Shown here: positions 30,499-39,265 of the stretch, piece after piece
Layout: each line of letters opens with the position of its first letter
Numbering within the stretch: position 1 is the stretch's first letter
Assembly: GCF_013359725.1 (NCBI RefSeq)
Contig: NZ_JABFMW010000029.1
Span: 1-45,433, forward strand
Direction: 5' to 3'
DNA: 45,433 nucleotides
Origin: Pseudarthrobacter sp. C4D7
GTDB taxonomy: Bacteria; Actinomycetota; Actinomycetes; Actinomycetales; Micrococcaceae
The notes under the pieces: model-generated
Database searches by the model: none
Seen by the model: only the letters and a program-made list of their open reading frames with translations
Told to the model about the DNA's origin: nothing
Program-made: the position numbers and the translations under genes

Positions 30499-32256
30499 AT
30501 GGCACGAACTGGCCGCAAGAAACCGGGACTCCGCGTCCTGGTCTGGCTTGGCGTACTCCTGGCAGCGCTCACGGCCGTCCTGGCCGGCGGCACCGTCGCC
30601 GGGCAGGCCAGCTGGGCTCCGAAACTTGCCCTGGACCTTGAGGGTGGCACCCAGATGATCCTGGCGCCGAAGGTGGAGGGCGGTTCGGACATTAACGAAC
30701 AGCAGCTCAACCAGGCCGTGGCAATCATCCGCCAGCGCGTTGACGGCTCCGGCGTCTCCGAAGCGGAAATCAGCACCCAGTCCGGGCGCAACGTGGTGGT
30801 CAGCCTTCCCGGCACGCCGTCCGCCGAAACCCGGAACCTCATCCAGGCATCCGCGGACATGAACTTCCGCCCCGTCCTCCTCAACGGCGACGGCGCCGCA
30901 GTGCCGCCGGAATCGCAGACCCCTGAGGACCAGCTGCCCAAACCTACGGCTGAGCCGGCCAACAGCAGCGACACCAACTGGATCACCCCGGAGATCTACA
31001 AGCAGTTCGAAGCGCTGGACTGCAACAGCCCGGCGGCCGAGAAATCCCAGCGGTCGGATCCCACCAAGCCCCTGGTCACCTGCGAGCCTGCCACCGACAA
31101 GTCCCCGGCCATCAAGTACATCCTGGGGCCTGTGGAGGTGAAGGGCAGCAACATCGTCACCTCGTCCTTCCAGCTGCAGCAGGGCGCCCAGGGTGCCGTG
31201 ACCAATGACTGGGCGGTCAACATCCAGTTCGACGCCGAGGGCACGGCCAAGTTCAAGGACGTTACCCAGCGCTTGAACCAGTTCTACGTGGCCGCCGGCG
31301 GCGAGTCAGGCACCGACCCCAAGTCCCAGTTCGCCATTGTGCTGGACGACCAGGTCATCTCCGCTCCACGGTCACTGGCTGTGATCACCGATGGGCGTCC
31401 GCAGATCACCGGCGGCTTCACGGAGCAGACAGCCAAGGCGCTGTCAGACCAGTTGAAGTTTGGTGCCCTTCCCATCAGCTTTGACATCCAGAGCGAACAG
31501 CAGATTTCCGCCACGCTCGGTGGCGAACAGCTGCGCATGGGGCTGCTGGCGGGCCTGATCGGGCTTCTCCTTGTGGTTGTCTATTCGCTGTTCCAGTACC
31601 GCGCCCTGGGCTTCGTCACCATTGCCTCGCTGGTGGTGGCCGGCGCCCTGACATACCTCGCCATCGCCATCCTGGGCTGGACGGAGAACTACCGACTGTC
31701 CCTGGCAGGCGTTGCAGGCATCATCGTGGCCATCGGCCAGACCGCCGACTCCTTCATCGTGTACTTCGAACGCATCCGCGACGAACTGCGTGAAGGGCGC
31801 GGCCTGGTGTCCGCCGTCGAAAACGGCTGGAAGCGTGCCAAGCGCACCGTCCTGGCCTCCAAGGCCGTCAACCTCCTGGCCGCATTGGTCCTGTACTTCG
31901 TGGCAGTTGGCAACGTCCGTGGCTTTGCGTTCACGTTGGGCCTGACTGCCATCGCGGACCTCATCGTCGTGTTCATGTTCACCCACCCCACGCTGCAGCT
32001 GCTGGCGCGCACCCGCTTCTTCGGTGAAGGCCACAAGTTCTCCGGCCTGGATCCCGAACGGCTGGGCGCCGTACCCCTGTACCGCGGGGCCGGCCGTGTC
32101 CGCACTCCCGAGGACAAGCCCGTGGTGGTCCGCAGCAAGAACGCCGGGGCAGCAGCCGAGGCAGAGCGCCGCATGACCATCGCCGAACGGCGCCTGGCAG
32201 AAAAGCAGGAACAGCTGGCAGGCTCGTCCAAGACCTCCGCGAAGGAGAACAAGTAA
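30499..32256 (+). CDS. secD: Protein translocase subunit SecD
   Basis: The 585-residue membrane protein has a first helix at about residues 12-30, the D4 motif LALDLEGGTQM, a large extracytoplasmic domain with QRVDGSGVSEAEI, and the helix cluster from about 345 with GLLLVVVYSLFQYRALGF and VAIGQTADSFIVYFERIRDEL. SecDF uses the proton motive force to complete export. ATG 30499 is preferred to 30460 since the latter begins in the leader. It has an actinobacterial insert of about 80 residues in the periplasmic domain. The 3' end overlaps the secF start by one base (TAATG). Confidence 0.96.
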   Translation: MARTGRKKPGLRVLVWLGVLLAALTAVLAGGTVAGQASWAPKLALDLEGGTQMILAPKVEGGSDINEQQLNQAVAIIRQRVDGSGVSEAEISTQSGRNVVVSLPGTPSAETRNLIQASADMNFRPVLLNGDGAAVPPESQTPEDQLPKPTAEPANSSDTNWITPEIYKQFEALDCNSPAAEKSQRSDPTKPLVTCEPATDKSPAIKYILGPVEVKGSNIVTSSFQLQQGAQGAVTNDWAVNIQFDAEGTAKFKDVTQRLNQFYVAAGGESGTDPKSQFAIVLDDQVISAPRSLAVITDGRPQITGGFTEQTAKALSDQLKFGALPISFDIQSEQQISATLGGEQLRMGLLAGLIGLLLVVVYSLFQYRALGFVTIASLVVAGALTYLAIAILGWTENYRLSLAGVAGIIVAIGQTADSFIVYFERIRDELREGRGLVSAVENGWKRAKRTVLASKAVNLLAALVLYFVAVGNVRGFAFTLGLTAIADLIVVFMFTHPTLQLLARTRFFGEGHKFSGLDPERLGAVPLYRGAGRVRTPEDKPVVVRSKNAGAAAEAERRMTIAERRLAEKQEQLAGSSKTSAKENK

Positions 32257-33272
32257 TGTCAGGCTTCGCTACTTTCGGCAACGAGCTCTACACCGGCAAG
32301 CGCTCCTACGACTTCGTTGGCGCCAAGAAACTGTGGTTCATCATCGCTGCGGTGGGGGTGGCGCTGTCCATCATCATTCCGGTGGCCAAGGGCGGCTTCA
32401 ACCTCGGTATCGAGTTCCGCGGCGGCTCCGAGTTCACTGTCTCGAACGTCAAGACCACGGATGCTTCCATCGGCGAGAAAGCCGTGACGGATGTGGTGGC
32501 CGGCAGCGTCCCGCGCGTTGCCAACGTGGCCGGTAACACCATGCGCATACAGACGGACAAGCTCACCGACGACGAGACCCTCCGCATCAAGCAGGGCCTC
32601 ACCGGCGCCTACGGGGTCACCGACAATGAGGTGACCTCCACGTTCGTGGGCCCCACGTGGGGTGCTGACGTAACCAAGCAGGCGCTGATTGGCCTGGTGG
32701 TCTTCGTGCTGCTCGCGGCGGTACTCATGGCCCTCTATTTCCGGACCTGGAAGATGTCCCTTTCGGCACTGGCCGGCATGGCCGTCACCATGTTCATCAC
32801 GGCAGGGGTGTATGCCCTGAGTGATTTCGAGGTCACGCCGTCGGCCATCATCGGATTCCTGACCGTCCTCAGCTACTCGCTGTACGACACCGTGGTGGTC
32901 TTCGACAAAATCCGTGAGAACACCACCGGGATCGACTCGTCCACGCGCCGGACGTTCGGCGAGGAAGTCAACCTTGCCGTCAACCAGACCCTGGTGCGCT
33001 CCATCAACACCATGATGGTGGCAATCCTTCCCGTGGGGGCCATCCTGTTCATCGGTGCCGGTCTCCTGGGCGCCGGCACCCTGCGCGACCTTTCCCTGGC
33101 GTTGTTTGTCGGGATCCTCATCGGCACTGCCGCAACCATCTTCGTGGCAGCTCCGATGTACGCGTGGCTCCGGCAGGGCGAACCGGACCTGGTCAAGCAG
33201 GCACGCCGGGTGGAGCAGCGCCGTGCAGGGTCGGCGGACCGGTCGGCCCCGGCATCACCAGCCAACGCCTGA
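32256..33272 (+). CDS. secF: Protein translocase subunit SecF
   Basis: The 338-residue protein has a first helix at about 28-47, the conserved LGIEFRGGSEF motif, and the core helices with LTVLSYSLYDTVVVFDKIREN and NQTLVRSINT. It pairs with SecD. The ATG overlaps the secD stop (TAATG), so translation is coupled. The C-terminal 30 residues are basic and Ala-rich. A perfect 17-bp intrinsic terminator follows, ending the yajC-secD-secF unit. Confidence 0.97.
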   Translation: MSGFATFGNELYTGKRSYDFVGAKKLWFIIAAVGVALSIIIPVAKGGFNLGIEFRGGSEFTVSNVKTTDASIGEKAVTDVVAGSVPRVANVAGNTMRIQTDKLTDDETLRIKQGLTGAYGVTDNEVTSTFVGPTWGADVTKQALIGLVVFVLLAAVLMALYFRTWKMSLSALAGMAVTMFITAGVYALSDFEVTPSAIIGFLTVLSYSLYDTVVVFDKIRENTTGIDSSTRRTFGEEVNLAVNQTLVRSINTMMVAILPVGAILFIGAGLLGAGTLRDLSLALFVGILIGTAATIFVAAPMYAWLRQGEPDLVKQARRVEQRRAGSADRSAPASPANA

Positions 33273-33303
33273 CCGGCCGGTCACAGGCAGCCGAATTTCC
33301 CTC

Positions 33304-33342
33304 AAAAGCCGGGCAACGCACCCTCTGCGTTGCCCGGCTTTT
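33304..33342 (+). terminator. Rho-independent terminator of the yajC-secDF operon
   Basis: AAAAGCCGGGCAACGCA (33304-33320) and 33326-33342 form a perfect 17-bp stem around CCCTC, ending in TTTT. The symmetrical A and T ends let it act on both strands. Confidence 0.92.
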
Positions 33343-33383
33343 GGCTGTCCGGCTCCGGTTACGGAACTGGCGCCCCGGGGGAA

Positions 33384-33389
33384 TAGACT
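33384..33389 (+). promoter_or_regulatory. Putative -10 box of rel
   Basis: TAGACT in GAATAGACTGGAG lies between the secF terminator and rel. The predicted start near 33396 gives a short leader. The -35 is weak. Confidence 0.5.
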
Positions 33390-33421
33390 GGAGTAATTAA
33401 ACGGTGGTGAGGGGTGCTTCA

Positions 33422-35812
33422 TTGGAAGAACGGTCGGCGTCGGCGCCAACGGCACAGGAAGAAATCAGTCCTGCCGGTGTACAGGCCGGTGCGGGATCTC
33501 CAGCGCGCCCCGGCTCCCTGGTCCCTGTTGATAATTCGGGTTCGCGGCCAACCTTTCCCGGCCGGCGGGAACGTACCCGGTCCCGGCTTGCGCGCCTGAC
33601 CGGCCGCGGGGGCGCCACGTATTCGCCCATCCTCGAGCCGCTGCTGCGCACCGTCCGGGCCAATAACCCCAAAGAGGATTTCGACCTCATCCAGCGCGCC
33701 TTCGACGTCGCGGAGCGGAGCCATCGCGGGCAGAAACGCAAGAGCGGTGATCCCTACATCACCCATCCGGTGGCGGTGGCCACCATCCTCGCGGAGCTGG
33801 GCCTCAGCGGCACCACCCTCGCGGCGGCCCTGCTCCACGACACCGTGGAGGACACCCCCTACACCCTCGCGGACCTCAAGCGCGATTTCGGCCCGGAAGT
33901 GGCCATGCTGGTGGACGGCGTGACCAAACTGGACAAGGTCAGTTTCGGCGAAGCCGCCCAGTCCGAAACCGTCCGCAAGATGGTCGTGGCCATGGCCAAG
34001 GACATCCGGGTCCTCATGATCAAGCTCGCCGACCGTCTGCACAACGCCCGCACGTGGCGCTTTGTCTCGGCCGAGTCCTCAGCCCGCAAGGCACGCGAAA
34101 CCCTGGAAATCTTCGCTCCACTGGCGCACCGCCTGGGCATGAACACCATCAAGTGGGAACTCGAGGACCTGTCCTTCGCCGCCCTCTATCCCAAGGTGTA
34201 CGAAGAGATTGTCAGGATGGTGGGGGACCGGACCCCCGAGCGGGAAAAGAGCCTGGGCGTTATCCGCGACCAGATCACCGAAGACCTGCGCGCCGCCAAG
34301 ATCAAGGCCACCATCACCGGCCGGCCCAAGCACTATTACTCCATTTACCAAAAGATGATTGTCCGCGACAAGGATTTCGACGACATCAATGACCTCATGG
34401 GTGTCCGTGTCCTGGTGGACTCCGTCCGGGACTGCTACGCCGCCCTGGGCACCATGCATTCGCGCTGGAACCCGCTGCCCGGCAGGTTCAAGGACTACAT
34501 CGCAATGCCCAAGTTCAACATGTACCAGTCACTGCACACCACCGTGATCGGTCCGGGCGGCAAACCGGTGGAGATCCAGATCCGTACGCACGAGATGCAC
34601 CGCCGGGCCGAATACGGCGTGGCGGCGCACTGGAAGTACAAGGACCAGCCCAACCGCACCGCGGTGGGCCCCGGAAGCCCCCGCGACGGCGACATGGGCT
34701 GGCTGCGCTCCCTGGTGGACTGGCAGCAGGAAACCTCCGATCCCGGGGAGTTCCTTGATTCGCTGCGTTTTGAGATCAACGCCCGCGAGGTCTTCGTGTT
34801 CACGCCCAAGGGCGAGGTCATGGCGCTGCCCGCCGGCTCCACCCCCGTGGACTTTGCGTACGCCGTCCACACTGAAGTGGGCCACCGCACCATCGGCGCC
34901 AGGGTCAACGGCAAACTGGTCCCGCTCAACAGCGAGTTGAACCACGGCGACTGGGTGGAAATCTTCACCTCCAAGGCAGAAGGCGCCGGACCCAGCCAGG
35001 ACTGGCAGCACTTCGTCAAGAGCGCCAGGGCGCGGAACAAGATCCGCCAGTGGTTCAGCAAGGAACGCCGCGAAGAGGCGATCGACCGCGGCAAGGAACT
35101 CCTGACCCGCGCCATGCGGAAGCAGAACCTGCCGCTGCAGCGGCTCATGACGCACGACGCCCTGGCCGCCGTGGCGGAGGAATTCAAGTACACCGATATC
35201 TCCGGCCTCTATGCCGGCGTGGGAGACGGTCACACGTCCGCACAGTCGGTCATGGAGAAGCTGATCGAAAGCCTGGGCGGCAACGAAGGCGCCGATGATG
35301 ACGTCGAAGAGGTCAGCATCCCCAGCCAGGTCAGCAAGGCCCGATTCTCCGACTCCGGCGTCGTGGTCCGCGGCGTGGGCGACGTTTGGGTGAAGCTTGC
35401 CCGCTGCTGCACGCCCGTGCCACCGGACCCCATCCTGGGTTTTGTGACCAGGGGATCCGGCGTTTCCGTGCACCGCACCGACTGCACCAACATCTCGGAC
35501 CTGAAGGACCAGCCGGACCGGATCGTGGACGTCGACTGGGCGCCCACCCAGTCCAGCGTCTTCCTGGTGGAAATCCAGGTGGAGGCCCTGGACCGCAAGT
35601 CATTGCTCTCTGACGTGACGCGGGTCCTCTCCGACAACCACGTCAATATCCTTGCAGCCAGCGTTCACACCTCAACGGACCGGGTAGCCATCTCAAAGTT
35701 CGCGTTTGAGATGGGCGACCCCAAGTACCTCAGCCACGTCCTCAGTGCCGTCCGCCGGATCGACGGGGTCTTCGACGTCTACCGGACCACCGGCAACAAG
35801 CGCCGGAGCTAG
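33422..35812 (+). CDS. rel: Bifunctional (p)ppGpp synthetase/hydrolase Rel
   Basis: The protein has about 796 residues with all Rel domains: HD hydrolase with [13 protein letters not shown] (His139, Asp140) and [12 protein letters not shown], synthetase with [23 protein letters not shown] and [10 protein letters not shown], a TGS domain ([15 protein letters not shown]), a zinc-finger/CC region ([15 protein letters not shown]) and a C-terminal ACT domain. It makes and degrades the alarmone that adjusts growth to starvation. TTG 33422 has GAGGGG seven bases upstream; GTG 33404 and 33407 are alternatives. The last 120 bases overlap the convergent AbiEi-like gene. Confidence 0.96.
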   Translation: MEERSASAPTAQEEISPAGVQAGAGSPARPGSLVPVDNSGSRPTFPGRRERTRSRLARLTGRGGATYSPILEPLLRTVRANNPKEDFDLIQRAFDVAERSHRGQKRKSGDPYITHPVAVATILAELGLSGTTLAAALLHDTVEDTPYTLADLKRDFGPEVAMLVDGVTKLDKVSFGEAAQSETVRKMVVAMAKDIRVLMIKLADRLHNARTWRFVSAESSARKARETLEIFAPLAHRLGMNTIKWELEDLSFAALYPKVYEEIVRMVGDRTPEREKSLGVIRDQITEDLRAAKIKATITGRPKHYYSIYQKMIVRDKDFDDINDLMGVRVLVDSVRDCYAALGTMHSRWNPLPGRFKDYIAMPKFNMYQSLHTTVIGPGGKPVEIQIRTHEMHRRAEYGVAAHWKYKDQPNRTAVGPGSPRDGDMGWLRSLVDWQQETSDPGEFLDSLRFEINAREVFVFTPKGEVMALPAGSTPVDFAYAVHTEVGHRTIGARVNGKLVPLNSELNHGDWVEIFTSKAEGAGPSQDWQHFVKSARARNKIRQWFSKERREEAIDRGKELLTRAMRKQNLPLQRLMTHDALAAVAEEFKYTDISGLYAGVGDGHTSAQSVMEKLIESLGGNEGADDDVEEVSIPSQVSKARFSDSGVVVRGVGDVWVKLARCCTPVPPDPILGFVTRGSGVSVHRTDCTNISDLKDQPDRIVDVDWAPTQSSVFLVEIQVEALDRKSLLSDVTRVLSDNHVNILAASVHTSTDRVAISKFAFEMGDPKYLSHVLSAVRRIDGVFDVYRTTGNKRRS

Positions 35813-36466
35813 CAGGGCCAGCTTCTCCAGGGCGGCCCTTTTGTGGGGCACCCTGGGTGTTGCTTCAATGGCCCGCACCAGCAGCCGGAGCTGCACGTCC
35901 TGCTGCGGGCGGCCCAGCAGGCCGGCGATGGCCGGCACGGCTCGCTCGGTGTCCACGTGCAGGGCGATGTCCAGCGCCGTCCGTAATGGGCTGGAGACCA
36001 TCAGCCCGCCCAGACTGACGACGTCGAAGGGCCCCAGCTTCACCTCGTGGAGCGTGCAGCCACGCGTATTCCGCAGGCCGGACACCCGCCGCTTTGCGTC
36101 CACCAGGAGCGCCATCCTGTCCGGTTCCGCGGCGCAGCCGTAGATCCAGGCTGCCGTCATCCGCCCGGCCACGACGCGTTGCCTGATGGCTGCCGGCACA
36201 GCACCGGCAGCTGCCCGTGCCCGCAGCTGCGGCGATGCGGGGGATCCGGGAAGGGTGTAGCCGTGGTGGTGGAGGCGGGCCAGGACCCCGTCGGATGCCA
36301 GTGATTGGAGTTCCGGCCAAGCGAAGGGTTTATCCGGCGCGTACAGCTCGGGAAACCGTGGTGGGCCGGACGTTTCTGCGCCGGCAACCGGGCAGCCCTG
36401 CCGTGGTACCGGGGCGGAGGAGTCCCTGCCCGGCCGGGCCGCGGAGGAAGTTGATGGTGAGGCCAT
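35693..36466 (-). CDS. AbiEi-antitoxin-like protein of unknown partner
   Basis: The 257-residue protein begins with an Ala/Pro/Ser-rich segment, then shows a winged-helix-like region and a core resembling the AbiEi-antitoxin C-terminal domain: [47 protein letters not shown]. AbiEi proteins repress type IV toxin-antitoxin operons, but no AbiEii nucleotidyltransferase toxin gene is nearby, and many solitary actinobacterial proteins share this fold. Its 3' end runs 120 bases antisense into rel, coding a low-complexity acidic tail ([15 protein letters not shown]) that may be an extension. GGAGG lies just before the ATG. Confidence 0.6.
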   Translation of the reverse strand: MASPSTSSAARPGRDSSAPVPRQGCPVAGAETSGPPRFPELYAPDKPFAWPELQSLASDGVLARLHHHGYTLPGSPASPQLRARAAAGAVPAAIRQRVVAGRMTAAWIYGCAAEPDRMALLVDAKRRVSGLRNTRGCTLHEVKLGPFDVVSLGGLMVSSPLRTALDIALHVDTERAVPAIAGLLGRPQQDVQLRLLVRAIEATPRVPHKRAALEKLALLAPALVAGGPVDVEDPVDPADGTEDVAEVLGVAHLKREL

Positions 36467-36499
36467 GCCTCCATCCTGCCCGGGCCGCCGTTAACTGGC

Positions 36500-36543
36500 A
36501 CAGGCCCGGCCCTGGTTATGTGGATAACCGGGGCCGGGCCTGT
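36500..36543. other. 20-bp hairpin with a consensus DnaA box in its loop
   Basis: ACAGGCCCGGCCC (36500-36512) pairs with 36531-36543, and GGTTAT (36514-36519) with ATAACC (36524-36529), leaving GTGG as loop and one T-G pair. The minus strand across the loop reads TTATCCACA (36527-36519), the consensus DnaA box. It lies between the DUF349 stop and the AbiEi-like start, so it may simply be a terminator of the DUF349 transcript; no T-tract follows on the minus strand. Confidence 0.75.
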
Positions 36544-36580
36544 TTGCCTGCCTCAGGGCAGCAAGCTCAGTGCAGGAAAC

Positions 36581-38164
36581 TCAGGACAGCTCGCTGGCCG
36601 AACGCTGGATCTGGTCAAGCCAGGCCTGGCGGGCCTCAAGAGCCTCCTGGGCGGCCTTGATCTTGCGCTGATCACCGGTCTGCTCAGCCTTGGCAAGGTC
36701 TTCCTGGAGCCCGGCAATAGCGGACTCGAGCTGCGACAACGCGCTGTTGGTGCGTGCCTTCCGCTCCGGGTTGGAGCGCTGCCACTGCTCTTCCTCGGCG
36801 TGGCGGACAGCGTCCTCCACCTTCCGGAGGCCGGCTTCAATCCGGCCCATGTCGGCACGGGGTACCTTGCCGGCCTCTTCCCAGCGGTCGCGGACAGACT
36901 GCAGCGCCTTCTTGGCGGCAGACAGGTCCTTGATCGGCAGGATGCCGTTGGCTTCGGCCAGCAGCGCTTCCTTCACCGTGAGGTTAGCGGAGTATTCTTG
37001 GTCGATCTCGTCGTTGGCAGCCTGGCGCGATGTAAAGAAGACATCCTGCGCGGCACGGAACCGGGCCCACAGTGCGTCATCATCCTTGCGGCTGGCGCGT
37101 GGGGACGCTTTCCACTGGTCCATCAGGCGGCGGTACTCTCCGGCGGCGTATCCCCAGTCCGTAGAGGTGGAGAGCGCCTCAGCCTCCGCAATCAGCTTTT
37201 CCTTGGCCGCCTTGGCAGCAGAGTTGTTGCTGTCGAGCTGGGAGAAGTAGGCCCGGCGGTGGCGGTCGAAGACCGTCCGGGCTGCCCGGAAGCGCTTCCA
37301 GAGGGCGTCCTCATTACTGCGGCCAAGGCGTACGCCGCTCTTCTGCGCCGCTTTCCAGTTCTCGAACAGCTCGTTCATGCGGGCGCTGGAGGTTTTCCAC
37401 TGCGTCTGGGCGGGGTCCTGCCCGGAAATCTGCTCTGCCTCCGCAACAATGGCCTCGCGCGCTGCAAGCTCGGCGGCGCGGACGGCGTCGTGCTCGGCCT
37501 TTTCGGCCTTCTCCAGCTCGGTGATCTGGCCTGCGAGCGTGTCCAGCCGTGCCTCAGCTGCCCGGAGATCGCCTACCATGTTCCGTTCGGCGAGCTGTTC
37601 ACGCAGGTGTGTGACCGTCTTCTGCATGTCGGTGCTGGGAGCTTTGGAGCTGACGCGCTGTTCGAGGAGGACAACCTGCGCCACGACGTCGTCGTACTTC
37701 CGCGCAAAGTAGATCAGCGCTTCATCGCCGCTCACTCCGGGGTACTGTCCCACGGGGTGCTCGCCGCCGTCGATGGTCAGGTAGACGTGACCGTCTCCTT
37801 CCACCCGGCCCCACTTGGAGGCCTCGGCAACCGAGGTGCTGGGCGCGGCGGGAACCGGCGACACGGCGGGGGCAGCGGCAGCAGGCTTGGGACGGGATGC
37901 GAAAGCAGCCGGCGACGGCGCGGACGGCCGGGGCGCGGGAGCGGCAGGGGTCCCGGCCTGGTCTTCTGCGTCCTGCGCCGGGTGCTCCTCCGCAGTGCCC
38001 GTTTCAGCCGTGCCCTGGTCTGCGGCCGGTTCTTCGGCAGCGACTGCCTCTGCGTTCTCCGGTGCCTGCCCGGACTGGTCAGCAGTTGTGGCCGCCTCCT
38101 CGGCCTGAGCCGTCTCTTCGGTTACGCCTGTTGCTGTTTCGTCGGATTTCTGACTGTCTGTCAC
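36581..38164 (-). CDS. DUF349 repeat protein
   Basis: The 527-residue protein has a Glu/Ala/Pro-rich disordered N-terminus (about 1-115), then a strand-rich segment (VYLTIDGGEHPVGQYPG) and an alpha-helical body with at least three DUF349 repeats, each with a WxxF/W pattern such as LFENWKAAQKSG...DALWKRFRAA, LMDQWKASPR...DALWARFRAA and VRDRWEEAGKVPRADMGRIE. DUF349 proteins are long helical proteins of unclear role. The start is GTG at 38164. It follows the cyclophilin gene by 66 bases and may share its transcript. Confidence 0.9.
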   Translation of the reverse strand: MTDSQKSDETATGVTEETAQAEEAATTADQSGQAPENAEAVAAEEPAADQGTAETGTAEEHPAQDAEDQAGTPAAPAPRPSAPSPAAFASRPKPAAAAPAVSPVPAAPSTSVAEASKWGRVEGDGHVYLTIDGGEHPVGQYPGVSGDEALIYFARKYDDVVAQVVLLEQRVSSKAPSTDMQKTVTHLREQLAERNMVGDLRAAEARLDTLAGQITELEKAEKAEHDAVRAAELAAREAIVAEAEQISGQDPAQTQWKTSSARMNELFENWKAAQKSGVRLGRSNEDALWKRFRAARTVFDRHRRAYFSQLDSNNSAAKAAKEKLIAEAEALSTSTDWGYAAGEYRRLMDQWKASPRASRKDDDALWARFRAAQDVFFTSRQAANDEIDQEYSANLTVKEALLAEANGILPIKDLSAAKKALQSVRDRWEEAGKVPRADMGRIEAGLRKVEDAVRHAEEEQWQRSNPERKARTNSALSQLESAIAGLQEDLAKAEQTGDQRKIKAAQEALEARQAWLDQIQRSASELS

Positions 38165-38230
38165 CGCTAAAAGTCTTTCGCTTGGAGGGAAATACTCACG
38201 TACTGCACCGTTGCCTTGCGGGCCCGGCTC

Positions 38231-39037
38231 CTACTTCAGAGAAAACGAGTCTATCGTGACTGGTTGTTTTGGTGCGCCGTCCGTGTCGCTGGCGCCTGGG
38301 GTGATGCCGGCGGCAGCGATGTTGGCCACCACATCAAGGCCTGAGGTCACCTTGCCCACCACCGTGTAGCCGCCCGCGGAGTCCGCCGGGATGGCAGTGT
38401 CCTTGTAGACAATGAAGAACTGTGTCCCGTTGCCATAGGCGTTGTTGCCGGTTCGGGCCACGGCGATGGTGCCGGCCGGGTACATGTTGTCCGCGGGGGT
38501 GTTCTCCAGCGGGCCCCAGGTGTAGTTGGGGTCGCCCTGGCCGTCGCCGTTGGGTGAGCCGCACTGCAGTACGCCGAACTGGTCGGCGGTGGTGAGCCGG
38601 TGGCACGTCTTCCCGTTGAAGTAGCCTTCGTCGCTCAGGGACTTGAAGACGGCGGCGGCCTGCGGGGCTTTCGTCCCGTCCACTTCCACCCCGAGGGGGC
38701 TGCCGTTCAGGAGCAGTTGACCCGTGAACGTCTTGCCCGCGGCGGTGTCCGCTGCGGGAATGTTCGGGCCGTTGGTTGCGGCGGCGGAGGGCGTTGCGGA
38801 GGCTGAGGGCTCTGTCAGTCCTGCCTGCGCGGTGGCGTACTCGTCCTCGGTGGGGTTGCCGGCAAACGCGGTGAGCTGGAGGACGACGGCGAGCACCACG
38901 GCGGCAGTTCCGGCGCCGGCGGCGACGAGGTTGTCGCGTTTCCGCCGCTTCTCCTGGTCCCGCCGGAGGTCACGCTTGGCTTCCATCTGCTGGATGCGCC
39001 GTTTCGTTTCGCGGGCACTGCGTGGACTGGCCGGCAA
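38231..39037 (-). CDS. Membrane-anchored cyclophilin-type peptidyl-prolyl isomerase
   Basis: The 268-residue protein has a very basic N-terminus (residues 1-36), one hydrophobic segment (about 38-59, AAGAGTAAVVLAVVLQLTAFAG), a Ser/Ala/Thr-rich linker and a cyclophilin domain (about 105-268) with GYFNGKTCHRL, GTQFFIVYKDT and VVGKVTSGLDVV. Cyclophilins speed proline isomerisation in folding. The anchor puts the domain outside the cytoplasm. TTG at 39037 is supported by AGGAGG four bases upstream. The gene is divergent from hisS, with 228 bases between. Confidence 0.93.
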   Translation of the reverse strand: MPASPRSARETKRRIQQMEAKRDLRRDQEKRRKRDNLVAAGAGTAAVVLAVVLQLTAFAGNPTEDEYATAQAGLTEPSASATPSAAATNGPNIPAADTAAGKTFTGQLLLNGSPLGVEVDGTKAPQAAAVFKSLSDEGYFNGKTCHRLTTADQFGVLQCGSPNGDGQGDPNYTWGPLENTPADNMYPAGTIAVARTGNNAYGNGTQFFIVYKDTAIPADSAGGYTVVGKVTSGLDVVANIAAAGITPGASDTDGAPKQPVTIDSFSLK

Positions 39038-39145
39038 GGGTCCTCCTCATCGTCGGGCTGCTGGCGCCCCGCGGTTGGCCGCCGGGCACATGAGTTGGCG
39101 GCCATGCTGTAGTGGTCCGACGCATTCGAGATGCACACGGATGAC

Positions 39146-39176
39146 GCATAAACTGGCTGCCGCACATAGTTTATGC
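39146..39176. promoter_or_regulatory. 9-bp inverted repeat in the cyclophilin-hisS intergenic region
   Basis: GCATAAACT (39146-39154) and AGTTTATGC (39168-39176) are exact reverse complements, 13 bases apart. The centre-to-centre spacing is about two helical turns, as for an operator bound by a dimer; a hairpin in a hisS leader is the other option. Confidence 0.5.
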
Positions 39177-39265
39177 ATGGCCGGCTGTGCTGCTGCCTTA
39201 CGCCGTCTTTAAACGGTGTGGCTGCCACTGCGCCGCGCCTTCCATCCCTAAGGAGAACCTTTCCC

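Noticed and set aside
35693..36466. Complete type IV toxin-antitoxin pair
   Set aside because: No AbiEii nucleotidyltransferase gene lies next to it; neighbours are rel and DUF349.
36518..38170. 550-codon open frame antisense to the DUF349 gene
   Set aside because: It lies fully opposite a gene with repeat domains and shows no recognisable domain; long antisense frames are expected in GC-rich DNA.
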